Positions 1-7,887 of a stretch of 64,000 nucleotides of DNA are shown here, one piece after another. The position numbers and the translations under genes were made by a program. Every line of letters starts with the position of its first letter. Position 1 is the stretch's first letter. The DNA comes from CBDDBH01 sp965225625 (GTDB lineage: Bacteria; Pseudomonadota; Gammaproteobacteria; JADZEE01). The stretch covers positions 30,616-94,615 of the forward strand of contig CBDDBH010000015.1 of NCBI GenBank assembly GCA_965225625.1, in the 5' to 3' direction. The notes beneath the pieces are model-generated. The model had not been told where the DNA came from, did no database searches, and worked only from the letters and a program-made list of their open reading frames with translations.

Positions 1-98
1 GGGATGTGGCAGACGCTGTTATCTGGCTGTTATCGGATCAGGCTCAGTTCGTTACCGGCGCTATATTGTCGGTCGATGGGGGTATGGCGTCGATGTAA
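1..98 (+). CDS. Short-chain dehydrogenase/reductase, C-terminal end (partial)
   Basis: The open frame reads into the window from position 3 and stops with TAA at 96-98. The visible 31 residues end in VTGAILSVDGGMASM, the classical SDR C-terminal signature (VTGxxxxVDGG) that closes the Rossmann-fold domain near the substrate loop. The NAD(P) site and catalytic Ser-Tyr-Lys lie outside the window, so the substrate is unknown. It stands 98 bp upstream of a Rieske oxygenase in the same direction; a cis-dihydrodiol or alcohol dehydrogenase role in the same pathway is an inference. Confidence 0.8.
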   Translation, partial: DVADAVIWLLSDQAQFVTGAILSVDGGMASM

Positions 99-132
99 CG
101 CGTGCCGTTGAGCTGGATTTCGACCTGGTCTG

Positions 133-174
133 TTGAAAATCCCGCGGAATTTATCCACACTGCTCTGATCTAGC
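133..174 (+). promoter_or_regulatory. Candidate control region of the CarAa-like operon
   Basis: The gap before the first Rieske gene contains TTGAAAAT (133-140) and CTGATCTAGC (165-174). Both words recur upstream of the second Rieske operon (6499-6506 and 6516-6525), with different spacing (24 versus 9 bases). No convincing -10 hexamer is seen at 17 bases from TTGAAA. The shared words may mark a common regulator site; this is a comparison within the window only. Confidence 0.3.
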
Positions 175-196
175 ACCGACTGAGAGGGCATTCAGC

Positions 197-1504
197 ATGA
201 ACGCACCCGAAAGCGCGCCACGCGCAAATCCGATCGCTGAAGAATTGATGAACCGCACGGCGGCATACGTGCCTGATTACCACCTCGACGGTACGGAAAA
301 TGACCCGACCGCGGAAAAGCCCTGGCAGCGCTGGTTGGACGCGGAACTTGGTTTCCGCAATCACTGGTACCCAACCGAAGCCTGCCGCAACGTTCGCGAA
401 GGTGATCATAAAGTCGTCAAGTTACTCGGCGAGGACATCCTGTATTTGCGCCGTAAGGGTCGGCTTTACGCCATAGAGAATCGTTGTGCCCACCGTGGCA
501 CCCGCTTCTCCTATCGACCGGTGCATTACACCGACGATACGATTACCTGTTGGCACCACGCGTTCACCTACAATCTGGACGACGGTCGGATACGCTGTTT
601 GTTGAACGACCCGGAATCGTCATTGGCCGGTCGCAAAGGCATCAAGAGCTACCCGGTGCGTGAAGTGAAGGGTGTGATATTCACGTTTGTCGGCGACATG
701 GATCCGCCGCCGCCACTGGAGTGGGATGTGGCGCCGGGGTTTTTCGACGACGACGTCGCGATCTGTGTCGCCGATCCCTACGTGGTACAAGCGAATTGGC
801 GCCTCGGCTCCGAGGGCGGTTATGACCCGGGCCATCACTACATCCACAACTGGTCGAAATTCTCGATCAACGCCAAGATGCCCATGACTTTCGGCTGGGT
901 ATCCAAAAAAGAGGCACTACTGACGACTGCGCTTTACGAGCGGAACAAAGAGGGTAATAACGGCTTCGTGCGGGTCGCAGGGGAAACCAACCAGTCTGTC
1001 ACCGCCTCCATACCTGGTCGCAATGGCGATGCGCCGCATGAGGTGATCCTGCCTATTGCCATGCAAACGCCAGAGGAACTGGAGTTGCTCGATAAGGCTA
1101 TCTTTGAAACCAATGTCGGTGCGTGGCTGCCTTGCAGTCTCAAAGTGGATCCCTGGCCGTTCCGCGGCGTGGTTCACAATGAGTACTACGTGCCGCGCGA
1201 TGCGGAATCACATTATTACTTCCAGTGCGGCTGGCACAAGGTCACCAGCGAGGCTGAACGCGACATGTGGCAGGAAGGTGACCTCGGCCAGGTGCGTTGG
1301 AAAATTCCGGTCGTTGAGGATTTTACCGTTCAGGACGCCGAAGCTCGCGAGAACACCCAGGAGTTTTACAAACGCGAAGGTGGCTGGGAGCACGAGCAAT
1401 TGGCGCGCTTCGATATTGAACTGCTTATGTGGCGGGTATTCGCGGGCGAGAATGCACGCGGTATTCAAACTGTCGAACACACACTTGGACATTTCAAACG
1501 ATGA
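197..1504 (+). CDS. CarAa-like Rieske [2Fe-2S] ring-hydroxylating oxygenase, alpha subunit
   Basis: Terminal oxygenase of a ring-hydroxylating system, 435 aa. The Rieske cluster ligands are visible as C97-x-H99 (CAHRG) and C118-xx-H121 (CWHH). The mononuclear iron motif is DPGHHYIH with H213 and H217, matching the spacing of carbazole 1,9a-dioxygenase CarAa, as does the N-terminal LGFRNHWYP segment. CarAa-type enzymes are alpha3 homotrimers without a beta subunit, which fits the absence of one here. The ATG at 197 follows GAGGG. The stop overlaps the next start (ATGA at 1501-1504), so the oxygenase and its ferredoxin are translationally coupled. No reductase gene lies nearby. The substrate is unknown; CarAa relatives attack diverse aromatic and alicyclic rings. 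Confidence 0.93.
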   Translation: MNAPESAPRANPIAEELMNRTAAYVPDYHLDGTENDPTAEKPWQRWLDAELGFRNHWYPTEACRNVREGDHKVVKLLGEDILYLRRKGRLYAIENRCAHRGTRFSYRPVHYTDDTITCWHHAFTYNLDDGRIRCLLNDPESSLAGRKGIKSYPVREVKGVIFTFVGDMDPPPPLEWDVAPGFFDDDVAICVADPYVVQANWRLGSEGGYDPGHHYIHNWSKFSINAKMPMTFGWVSKKEALLTTALYERNKEGNNGFVRVAGETNQSVTASIPGRNGDAPHEVILPIAMQTPEELELLDKAIFETNVGAWLPCSLKVDPWPFRGVVHNEYYVPRDAESHYYFQCGWHKVTSEAERDMWQEGDLGQVRWKIPVVEDFTVQDAEARENTQEFYKREGGWEHEQLARFDIELLMWRVFAGENARGIQTVEHTLGHFKR

Positions 1505-1818
1505 GTAAAGTTGAGGCCTGTAAGACCGATGCGGTCGAGGATGGGGACGTGCTCCAGTTTTTTCCCGATGATGGTCGAGCGCCGCTGGCCATTTATCAAT
1601 TAGACGGCGAGTTCTTTGCAACTGACGACACCTGCACGCATGGCCAGGCGTCGCTGGCGGAAGGTCTGGTGGAAGAAGGTAGTATCATCTGTCCTTTTCA
1701 CGATGGTGGGTTCGATATCAAAACCGGCATGCCCACTGCACCACCGTGCGTCATCCCCGTTAAGGTTTATCCAGTCAGCGTGGAAGGCGATAGCGTATTG
1801 GTTGACCTTCCCGAGTAG
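1501..1818 (+). CDS. Rieske-type ferredoxin (CarAc-like electron carrier)
   Basis: A 105-aa soluble Rieske ferredoxin. Cluster ligands are C45-x-H47 (CTHG) and C64-xx-H67 (CPFH), in a protein of the normal length for oxygenase ferredoxins. ATG at 1501 overlaps the stop of the CarAa-like oxygenase by four bases, so the pair is a transport chain unit: ferredoxin passes electrons from a reductase to the oxygenase. The reductase is not in the window and may be shared with another locus. An in-frame upstream start at 1429 would extend it inside the oxygenase gene and is not favoured. Confidence 0.92.
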   Translation: MSKVEACKTDAVEDGDVLQFFPDDGRAPLAIYQLDGEFFATDDTCTHGQASLAEGLVEEGSIICPFHDGGFDIKTGMPTAPPCVIPVKVYPVSVEGDSVLVDLPE

Positions 1819-1983
1819 CTCGACTTAAAGGCTCAAGAAAGAACACTACCTTCTGCGTCGGCACACTCCCAACCGTCCTTGCGAGGACTGCGGGCGAAGC
1901 CCACCGGACGAAGCCCCCGTACAGAGGGGACGTCCCCGTAAAGAGCGGAACATTTACGCAATCCACCCATGCCTCGGTGATCG

Positions 1984-2946
1984 CTAACCGTGCGTAGCCC
2001 TGGCCAACTGTTTAAGTCCATCCAGCATCAACGATTCGACAATCTCCGCAACTGATTCGACCCGGTCGATAGAGCTGACGCTTTCGCCCGCGTACAGGGC
2101 CATGGCTTGTGTCGCGCCTTGCGTGTCAACGGTTGGGGCGAACACGGAATACCGAGGAATAGGCATCTTCTTGTCGTTCCATGTCACTTCGCCCGCTATA
2201 TCCTCGGTCAATGTATCCACGGCAGCAACGGCGGACTTGAGCACCCGGTGAGGTGCGTTCGGCCACATTACCGAAAAGGTGTCGGTCAACACGGTGTCCT
2301 CGGCGTTTGCTGCAAGCAATGAGGCAATGTAATCCGGGTGGGCAGCCGACTCTTTGCTGGCAACGAAGCGGGTGCCGATGCGAACACCGCCAGCGCCGGC
2401 CGCAAGTGCCGCGGCAAAATCGCCGCCGCCGGCGATGCCGCCCGCCGCTATTAGCGGCAGTTCGATTTCACGCGAAACCGCAGCAAGTAGCGGGAATAAA
2501 CTGCTCTCGCCGCGCACGTGGCCCCCGGCCTCAGTACCCTGCACAATTATCATCTTGCTGCCTACGCTGGCTGCCGCACGTGCTTCCTTCAGTGAACCAA
2601 CCTGCCAGGCAGTAACCGCGCCATGCGCTGCTGCCCGCGCCAGAAGTTGCGCATCCGGTTCGCCATAAAAAAATTCGACTAGATCTGCGTCGCGGGCTGC
2701 CACATCGATTGCGTCGGCGTCGAGAAACGGGATTAAAAAATTAACCCCAATTACGCCTGGCGTAGTTGCGCGTAGTTCGGACAACTGCTGGCTCAGTACC
2801 TCAGCGGGCAACAGTGTCGCCGAAATCATTCCAATCCCGCCGGCTGATGCCACTGCCGCGGCGAGTTTCACGGTTCCAATCCCAGCCATGCCGGCGTTTT
2901 GTATCGGGCCGGTGCAGTTGAGTAATCGAGTTATTGATGTTTCCAC
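1984..2946 (-). CDS. NAD(P)H-dependent flavin oxidoreductase (nitronate monooxygenase family)
   Basis: 320 aa, TIM-barrel FMN protein of the 2-nitropropane dioxygenase/FabK superfamily. Visible family features are the N-terminal PIQNAGMAGIGTVKLAAAVASAGG strand-loop, the QGTEAGGHVRGE segment and the phosphate-binding AAGGIAGG...ALAAGAGGVRIGTRF. The last is the standard FMN-binding glycine run. The family includes nitronate monooxygenases, enoyl reductases and NADH:quinone reductases, so the reaction is not fixed. It lies convergent with the Rieske ferredoxin and upstream (in its own direction) is the exported protein at 2962-3513, transcribed the same way with a 15-bp gap; co-transcription with the MarR gene is possible. 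Confidence 0.88.
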   Translation of the reverse strand: METSITRLLNCTGPIQNAGMAGIGTVKLAAAVASAGGIGMISATLLPAEVLSQQLSELRATTPGVIGVNFLIPFLDADAIDVAARDADLVEFFYGEPDAQLLARAAAHGAVTAWQVGSLKEARAAASVGSKMIIVQGTEAGGHVRGESSLFPLLAAVSREIELPLIAAGGIAGGGDFAAALAAGAGGVRIGTRFVASKESAAHPDYIASLLAANAEDTVLTDTFSVMWPNAPHRVLKSAVAAVDTLTEDIAGEVTWNDKKMPIPRYSVFAPTVDTQGATQAMALYAGESVSSIDRVESVAEIVESLMLDGLKQLARATHG

Positions 2947-2961
2947 AATCAGCGCTCCAAT

Positions 2962-3513
2962 CTATGGAGCTGCAGGCGCAGCCTCGATCTCTCTACCAAT
3001 TCGGCTTTGACTCAATTTGTCCCGCAGAGCGCTCAAAACGGCCTTTGTTCCAGATTCCTCCTGCATGCTGGCCAGGATGGTGTAAGAGAAGTTCGCGAGC
3101 CGCAGGTGGTGGGGGTCTATGACCTTGGCCACTACCCACCAATAGATGAGTAATTCGTATTCGCCTTCGGCAACCTGCTGGGTGTAGCTGTGTAACGCAT
3201 TACCGTTAGGTAATGCGGAGAACTCGCCGGTGGAATCCTCGTCCAGCGCTATCAACAGGTCAACTGTGCTGTTCTGATCGAGTAGCGCTTTGGAGTTCAG
3301 CGTGCTGACATCAATTCTGAGGATTCCTGAATCGTCCGAGTCTTCGAAATAGGTGCCGCGATCCCATTCGTCATATTGGGCGATCCAGTTATCCGGGATC
3401 TGAAATTCGACCAGCCCGCGCATATAGCGAATGTCTTTCCACGCTTGTTGCTCAGCGGATGTGGCCGAGTTGATTGCGATTAGGCCGACAAGAATAATTT
3501 TTACTAAGGACAT
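2962..3513 (-). CDS. Small exported protein of unknown function
   Basis: 183 aa from the ATG at 3513. The first 20 residues (MSLVKIILVGLIAINSATSA) form a short signal peptide with a plausible cleavage after ATSA. An ATG at 3543 would add ten residues before the signal and is less likely. The mature part is acidic with no cysteines or motif that I recognise. It lies 42 bp downstream of the MarR-family gene on the same strand, so it is probably in the regulator's transcription unit together with the flavin oxidoreductase. Function unknown. Confidence 0.75.
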   Translation of the reverse strand: MSLVKIILVGLIAINSATSAEQQAWKDIRYMRGLVEFQIPDNWIAQYDEWDRGTYFEDSDDSGILRIDVSTLNSKALLDQNSTVDLLIALDEDSTGEFSALPNGNALHSYTQQVAEGEYELLIYWWVVAKVIDPHHLRLANFSYTILASMQEESGTKAVLSALRDKLSQSRIGREIEAAPAAP

Positions 3514-3555
3514 ATCACCAATCGAGCTTAGATGGAGAGTCAATGCTTATCGGGG

Positions 3556-4071
3556 TCATTCAATCGGCGAGCGTTCAAGGTTCTGCCGAACTCGACGCAA
3601 GGTCTCAACAAATTTCTGAACTTCGCTATCCGACAGCCCCGAGATTGCGCGTTGATACTGGTTGCCGGCAACCGCGATGATGCGTTCCAGTGCAGCGCGT
3701 CCGGGAGGTTCGAGGAAGACATCGGTAACGCGATTATCGCTGGCGCGGGATGCACATGAAACCAAGCCTTCTCCACGCAGCTTTTCGACTACCCGGCTGA
3801 TGGTCGAGAGTTTCATAGTCGCCAATGTGGCAAGCTCGCTGACGCTGCGAGGATTGGCATCGCGTAGCCCCATGAGCACACGCCAGCGGGGGCGGCTCAT
3901 GCTGATGGAATGCAGCGCCGTTTCCATCTGCTCGCTGTAGGCTTGATCGACCTGCGCGATGAGGAAGAACGGGTAGTCGCGCAGCTCAAAATCAGTGTTG
4001 GCGGGGTCACCCAGATGGGCACGATCGATATTGTCGCTGACGACACGTACGCCCGCCCGGGAGCTAGTCAT
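3556..4071 (-). CDS. MarR-family transcriptional regulator
   Basis: 171 aa with the MarR winged-helix fold: a helical N-terminus, helix-turn-helix (SVSELATLATMKLSTISRVVEKL) and the wing (GLVSCASRASDNRVTDVFL, containing the conserved D-R of MarR wings). MarR proteins dimerise and bind short palindromes, often controlling a divergent catabolic gene and being released by an aromatic ligand. Here the divergent gene is the Rieske dioxygenase at 6565, but an IS66 element now begins 12 bp upstream of this start codon, so native promoter and operator have been pushed about 2.4 kb away. Confidence 0.9.
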   Translation of the reverse strand: MTSSRAGVRVVSDNIDRAHLGDPANTDFELRDYPFFLIAQVDQAYSEQMETALHSISMSRPRWRVLMGLRDANPRSVSELATLATMKLSTISRVVEKLRGEGLVSCASRASDNRVTDVFLEPPGRAALERIIAVAGNQYQRAISGLSDSEVQKFVETLRRVRQNLERSPIE

Positions 4072-4075
4072 AGTA

Positions 4076-4083
4076 GTTTCGCC
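4076..4083. repeat. IS66 target-site duplication, left copy
   Basis: GTTTCGCC directly flanks the left end of the IS66 element. The same octamer follows the right end at 6456-6463. Eight-base duplications are the norm for IS66 family insertions. Confidence 0.95.
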
Positions 4084-4111
4084 GTAAGCGCAAAGCGAAC
4101 AACGCTCTTGC

Positions 4112-5680
4112 TCAGCGGGGATTGATGTGCTCGATGTTGATGGTGCCCGGCGACAGCGCCTCGATGTCCTCTACCGTTGTCGCGCCAGGTAGTTTCGTAA
4201 ACACCTCGCGCAAGTACGCGTAGGGTTCTAAACCGTGTGCCTTCGCGGTCTCGATCAGGGAATAAAGATTCGCCGATGCACTGACCCCGGCCACCGAGTC
4301 GCTGAATAACCAGGCCTTGCGACCCATCACAAAAGGACGAACCGCGTTCTCGCACAAATTGTTGTCGATCTCCAAGCGGCCGTCATCCAGATAACACGTG
4401 AGCTTGTCCCATTGTTCGTGCAAATAACGCAACGCGTTCCCCACCGCACCCTTCGGCGGCACTTGGGGTAGTGTGTCATCTAGCCAGCTGCGCAGCTTGT
4501 CCAGGATAGGCTTGGCCTGCACGTTCCTATACGCATAGCGTTGTTGTGGCGTCATCGACCGGGCCTGTTTCTCAACGCGGTACAACGCCTGGATGAACGA
4601 CAGCCCACGCCACGCCTTACCGCGTCGCTTGCGCTTACCCTGCGCCTTCACCGCTTCGTCAAAGCGACGACGCGCATGGGCCATACAACCCAGCTGCTTA
4701 AGTCCATTCCCCGCCACCACCGCGTTGTAGCCCTCATACCCATCCGTCTGTAAATAGCCCGAGTAGCCTGCCAGCAAGCGTTGTGGAACAGCACCGCTTC
4801 TCGAGGGGTCGTAGTCATACAAAATCACCCGCCCATCCGGCGGACCACCGCGCTGCACCCACAAGTAGGATTTCGATTGCGCCCGACGACCCGCTTCCCT
4901 CAAAACCTGTACCGGCGTTTCGTCCATCTGCACAATGTCATAGTCGAGCAAACGATCCCGCATGAGATTAATCAGCGGTTGCACTAACTGACCCGCCCGT
5001 ATCATCCAATTCGCCAGCGTCGCTCGGGGGATATCCACACCGATGCGCTGTAATATCCTCTCCTGACGGTACAGCGGTAACGCATCGGCATACTTGCACA
5101 CTGTAATGTGCGCCAGCAAGCCCGGCGAGGCCATACTCTTGGGGATCGGTTGCGCAGGGAGCGGTGCCGTCTTGATACACTGCCCGCAATTGCACGCGTA
5201 TTGTTTGCGGATATGACGGAGCACCTGGATCTTCGCCGGCACAATATCCAGCTGCTCAGAAACGACCTCGCCTACCTCCGCGAGTAACCGACCATCGTGC
5301 TCGCAACGACGCTCGTGCTCGGGCAGTTCATGAACCACCTCGATGCGCGGTAGCCGCTCGGGCAACGGTTTGCGAGCACCCTTCTTCCGACGATGCGCTG
5401 ATACCGCGACGCTTTCTTCAGGGACAACCTCAGTCTCCGCGCACGCTGTCGATTCCGCTTCATCGAACAAGCGGATTTGATCCGGTGATAACTGCTCGCT
5501 ACGCGAGGCAAAACGCTTCGCCAACGCGATGTTTAACTGCTCTTGCAGGAGAACGACTTGCGATTTGTACTGCCGGTTTTCTGCCGCTAACTGCTCATTG
5601 CGAGCAGCGTGATCAACGACCAAACTCTTCAGCGCTTCAACATTATTGGGTAACCGATCAAGCACACTCGGCATGCACAA
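4112..5680 (-). CDS. tnpC: IS66 transposase TnpC (DDE)
   Basis: 522 aa, the length usual for IS66 TnpC. An N-terminal leucine-rich coiled coil (residues about 15-60) is followed by the cysteine-rich zinc-binding segment (CNCGQC) and the DDE catalytic domain: DIVQMDETPVQV, TDGYEGYNAV and the final glutamate in NNLCENAVRPF. A C-terminal LYSLIETAKAHGLEPYAYL helix is the IS66 C-terminal domain. The reading frame is intact. Confidence 0.96.
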   Translation of the reverse strand: MCMPSVLDRLPNNVEALKSLVVDHAARNEQLAAENRQYKSQVVLLQEQLNIALAKRFASRSEQLSPDQIRLFDEAESTACAETEVVPEESVAVSAHRRKKGARKPLPERLPRIEVVHELPEHERRCEHDGRLLAEVGEVVSEQLDIVPAKIQVLRHIRKQYACNCGQCIKTAPLPAQPIPKSMASPGLLAHITVCKYADALPLYRQERILQRIGVDIPRATLANWMIRAGQLVQPLINLMRDRLLDYDIVQMDETPVQVLREAGRRAQSKSYLWVQRGGPPDGRVILYDYDPSRSGAVPQRLLAGYSGYLQTDGYEGYNAVVAGNGLKQLGCMAHARRRFDEAVKAQGKRKRRGKAWRGLSFIQALYRVEKQARSMTPQQRYAYRNVQAKPILDKLRSWLDDTLPQVPPKGAVGNALRYLHEQWDKLTCYLDDGRLEIDNNLCENAVRPFVMGRKAWLFSDSVAGVSASANLYSLIETAKAHGLEPYAYLREVFTKLPGATTVEDIEALSPGTINIEHINPR

Positions 5681-5709
5681 CAGTATACCCGATGCGTCGA
5701 TCTCAGTCT

Positions 5710-6066
5710 TTATAAAATACTCGAATAATGCAATGAATGATGCGCTTGCATCTGCGTAATATCATAGCCATCCAATAGCCAATGCAGTTGCGTTTGCGTT
5801 AACGTCACCACCGCCTCCGGCCAGCGTCGCGGCCAATGGAATTTCTCTTTCTCAAGGCGCTTGTACCAAAGTGCAAAGCCACTTTGGTCCCAGTAAAGCA
5901 CTTTCAATTTATTGCGATGACGATTACAAAATACAAACACTGCACCGGAAAACGGGGACAAGCTCATCTCGCTTTCCACGATCACCGACAAGCCATTTAT
6001 CGATTTGCGGAAATCCACCGGCTCACGATGCAGGTACACCGCCGAGACCTCTCGAAACATCTCCAT
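5710..6066 (-). CDS. tnpB: IS66 accessory protein TnpB
   Basis: 118 aa, IS66 Orf2 family. The conserved VDFRKSINGLSVIVE, VFVFCNRHRNKLKVLYWDQSGFALWYKRLE and HWLLDGYDI segments are present. TnpB is required for IS66 transposition, although its biochemical role is poorly defined. It starts 3 bp after the tnpA stop and is followed by tnpC. Confidence 0.95.
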   Translation of the reverse strand: MEMFREVSAVYLHREPVDFRKSINGLSVIVESEMSLSPFSGAVFVFCNRHRNKLKVLYWDQSGFALWYKRLEKEKFHWPRRWPEAVVTLTQTQLHWLLDGYDITQMQAHHSLHYSSIL

Positions 6067-6069
6067 CGC

Positions 6070-6369
6070 TCAATCTCGCAGCGCTTGCAGCAACTGCGCC
6101 AACCAGCGCGGCTCTACACCCACTGGCAGCTCCAGCGTCGCGCTGTCTGCGTACCGCACGGTTATCGTCTCGCTGTGACTGCTTCGTTCTACCGATACCG
6201 GCACGAAACGCGACACCTGCTTCTCCGGCGCCGCGCTTAACTGACGGCGGCGCAGACTAAAGTACTTCGCATTAATGCCTTGTTCGCGGCAGAACGTCGC
6301 TGCGGTCATGCCGCTTTCAGCTTGCGCCTGGATCAGCGCTTCCCAGTCCGATTTTGTGCGTCGCCTCAT
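6070..6369 (-). CDS. tnpA: IS66 accessory protein TnpA (helix-turn-helix)
   Basis: 99 aa. The N-terminal half (WEALIQAQAESGMTAATFCREQGINAKYFSLRRRQL) is the helix-turn-helix typical of IS66 Orf1, followed by a short hydrophilic tail. It is the first gene of the element's minus-strand operon and lies 86 bp inside the right terminus. Confidence 0.93.
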   Translation of the reverse strand: MRRRTKSDWEALIQAQAESGMTAATFCREQGINAKYFSLRRRQLSAAPEKQVSRFVPVSVERSSHSETITVRYADSATLELPVGVEPRWLAQLLQALRD

Positions 6370-6455
6370 CCACTCATCCTCCGTTATTGAGCAAACGGAG
6401 ATCCTTTACACTCAACACAGTTCAACCGATAGGGTGCGGTTTACGTTGCGCTTAC

Positions 6456-6463
6456 GTTTCGCC
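6456..6463. repeat. IS66 target-site duplication, right copy
   Basis: GTTTCGCC, identical to 4076-4083, immediately after the right inverted repeat. Confidence 0.95.
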
Positions 6464-6484
6464 GATTAAAGGTAAGCGGCAATT

Positions 6485-6506
6485 ATTTTCAAAATCACTT
6501 GAAAAT
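6485..6506. promoter_or_regulatory. Candidate MarR operator: 22-bp palindrome upstream of the Rieske dioxygenase operon
   Basis: ATTTTCAA-6 nt-TTGAAAAT, two perfect eight-base half-sites centred 70 bp before the dioxygenase start. If the IS66 element and one copy of its duplication are removed, the palindrome lies about 34 bp from the MarR start and 58 bp from the dioxygenase start, between the two divergent genes. That is the usual place and form of a MarR operator. The assignment is inferred; nothing here measures binding. Confidence 0.55.
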
Positions 6507-6564
6507 GCAAATATTCTGATCTAGCCTCGGCAACGATCGATCCGTGAAATGGAGACTGCCCGCC

Positions 6565-7887
6565 ATGACCTATGACACCGCTTACCTATCCTCGCTTGTT
6601 GAACCTGACCGGGTTCACCGAAGTGTTTACACGGATCCGAAAATATTCGACCTGGAAATGGAGCGCGTCTGGGGTCGGTCATGGGTTTACATCGGCCATG
6701 ACAGTCAGGTTAAAAAGCCCGGCGATTTTTACGCCACTACGCTCGGCAAACAACCGGTTGTCATGGTCAGACACAAGGATGGCAAAGTCCATGTTTTGTA
6801 TAACCGCTGTGCACACAAAGGGGCATTGGTAGTTGGCGAAACCGCCGGCAGCGCCAAAGCTTTCCGCTGTGCGTACCATGGCTGGGTGTATGACACCGAC
6901 GGCTCGATCATGACGATCCCGCTGGAGGAGGGCTACGAAAAGCAACAGTACGGGCGGGCACATCCGTGTGCCCGGATGGTGTCGGTGGCCCGCGTCGCCA
7001 GCTATCGTGGTTTGGTCTTTGCCAGCCTTGCCGCCGAAGGACCGGATCTCAAGACCTGGCTTGGGGGTGTCGCCTCGTCTATCGACAATCTTGCCGATCG
7101 CTCTCCGGTTGGTGAGCTCGAAGTTGCCGGGGGTTGTCTGCGCTATTCACACGATTCCAATTGGAAGATGTTCGTGGAAAATCTTAACGATGCGCTGCAC
7201 CCGATGGTCGTCCATCAGTCTTCGGCAGGCACCGCTTTGCAGGTCTGCAAAGCGGAACTGAAAGAGGGCGAAACGGTGCCGGCGGAACTCGAGATTCTGG
7301 GTCCGTTTGCGCAAAAATATTCGTTTTTCGACGAGATGGGTGCAACCGCCTGTGAGAATGGCCATAGTTATATGGGGGGGCGCTTCAGCATCCATACCGA
7401 CTATTCACCTATTCCCGGCTACACCGACAAACTTGAGGATGCCTACGGCAAGGAGCGCACCACCGAGATCCTGTCGTTGAACCGCCATAACACAGTGGTG
7501 TATCCGAGTTTCACCTTGAAGGGCGCAATTCAGTCGGTGCGTGTGGTACGTCCAATTTCAGTGAATAAGACCATCATCGAGTCGTGGGTGCTCAAGCTCA
7601 AAGGAGCGCCCGAGGAGATGTTTCAGCGTTCCATCCTGTACAGCAACCTCATCAATTCCCAGGCTAATCTGGTGGGTCCTGATGACTGGGAGGCCTATCA
7701 TCGGGTCCAAAATGGCCTGTTGACGGACAACGGCAACGACTGGGTGAGCCTGCATCGCTATTTCGAGCAAGACGCCGCCAACGACGATGGTACAAGTAGT
7801 AGTCTTGGTTCCAGCGACATGGTGTTTCGCAATCAATACGCTGCATGGAAGGGCTATATGACCAATGGTGGAGGACAGCAGCCATGA
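6565..7887 (+). CDS. Aromatic ring-hydroxylating dioxygenase, large (alpha) subunit
   Basis: 440 aa from ATG 6565, preceded by GGAG at 6550; a GTG at 6544 would add seven residues. The Rieske domain shows C82-x-H84 (CAHKG) and C102-xx-H105 (CAYHG). The catalytic domain shows ENLNDALHPMVVH, with D209 bridging to the mononuclear iron ligands H212 and H217. This is the benzoate/anthranilate/biphenyl dioxygenase type that needs a beta subunit, which is the next gene. The stop overlaps the next start by four bases. The operon faces away from the MarR gene across the IS66 insertion. Its ferredoxin and reductase are not adjacent; the ferredoxin at 1501 could serve both. Substrate unknown. Confidence 0.93.
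   Translation: MTYDTAYLSSLVEPDRVHRSVYTDPKIFDLEMERVWGRSWVYIGHDSQVKKPGDFYATTLGKQPVVMVRHKDGKVHVLYNRCAHKGALVVGETAGSAKAFRCAYHGWVYDTDGSIMTIPLEEGYEKQQYGRAHPCARMVSVARVASYRGLVFASLAAEGPDLKTWLGGVASSIDNLADRSPVGELEVAGGCLRYSHDSNWKMFVENLNDALHPMVVHQSSAGTALQVCKAELKEGETVPAELEILGPFAQKYSFFDEMGATACENGHSYMGGRFSIHTDYSPIPGYTDKLEDAYGKERTTEILSLNRHNTVVYPSFTLKGAIQSVRVVRPISVNKTIIESWVLKLKGAPEEMFQRSILYSNLINSQANLVGPDDWEAYHRVQNGLLTDNGNDWVSLHRYFEQDAANDDGTSSSLGSSDMVFRNQYAAWKGYMTNGGGQQP

Larger units (their letters stand above)
4084..6455. mobile_element. Complete IS66-family insertion sequence (2,372 bp)
   Basis: The element starts GTAAGCGCAA at 4084 and ends TTGCGCTTAC at 6455, giving imperfect terminal inverted repeats with a perfect outer ten bases and the GTAAGCG tip typical of IS66. 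It carries tnpA, tnpB and tnpC in the standard order on the minus strand, all open, and is bracketed by a perfect 8-bp duplication. It therefore looks recent and potentially active. It interrupts the intergenic region shared by the MarR gene and the Rieske dioxygenase operon. Confidence 0.97.

Noticed and set aside
1926..1937. 12-bp palindrome GGGGACGTCCCC downstream of the ferredoxin gene
   Set aside because: Isolated and without a T-run; it may be part of a weak hairpin between convergent genes but I cannot support a function.
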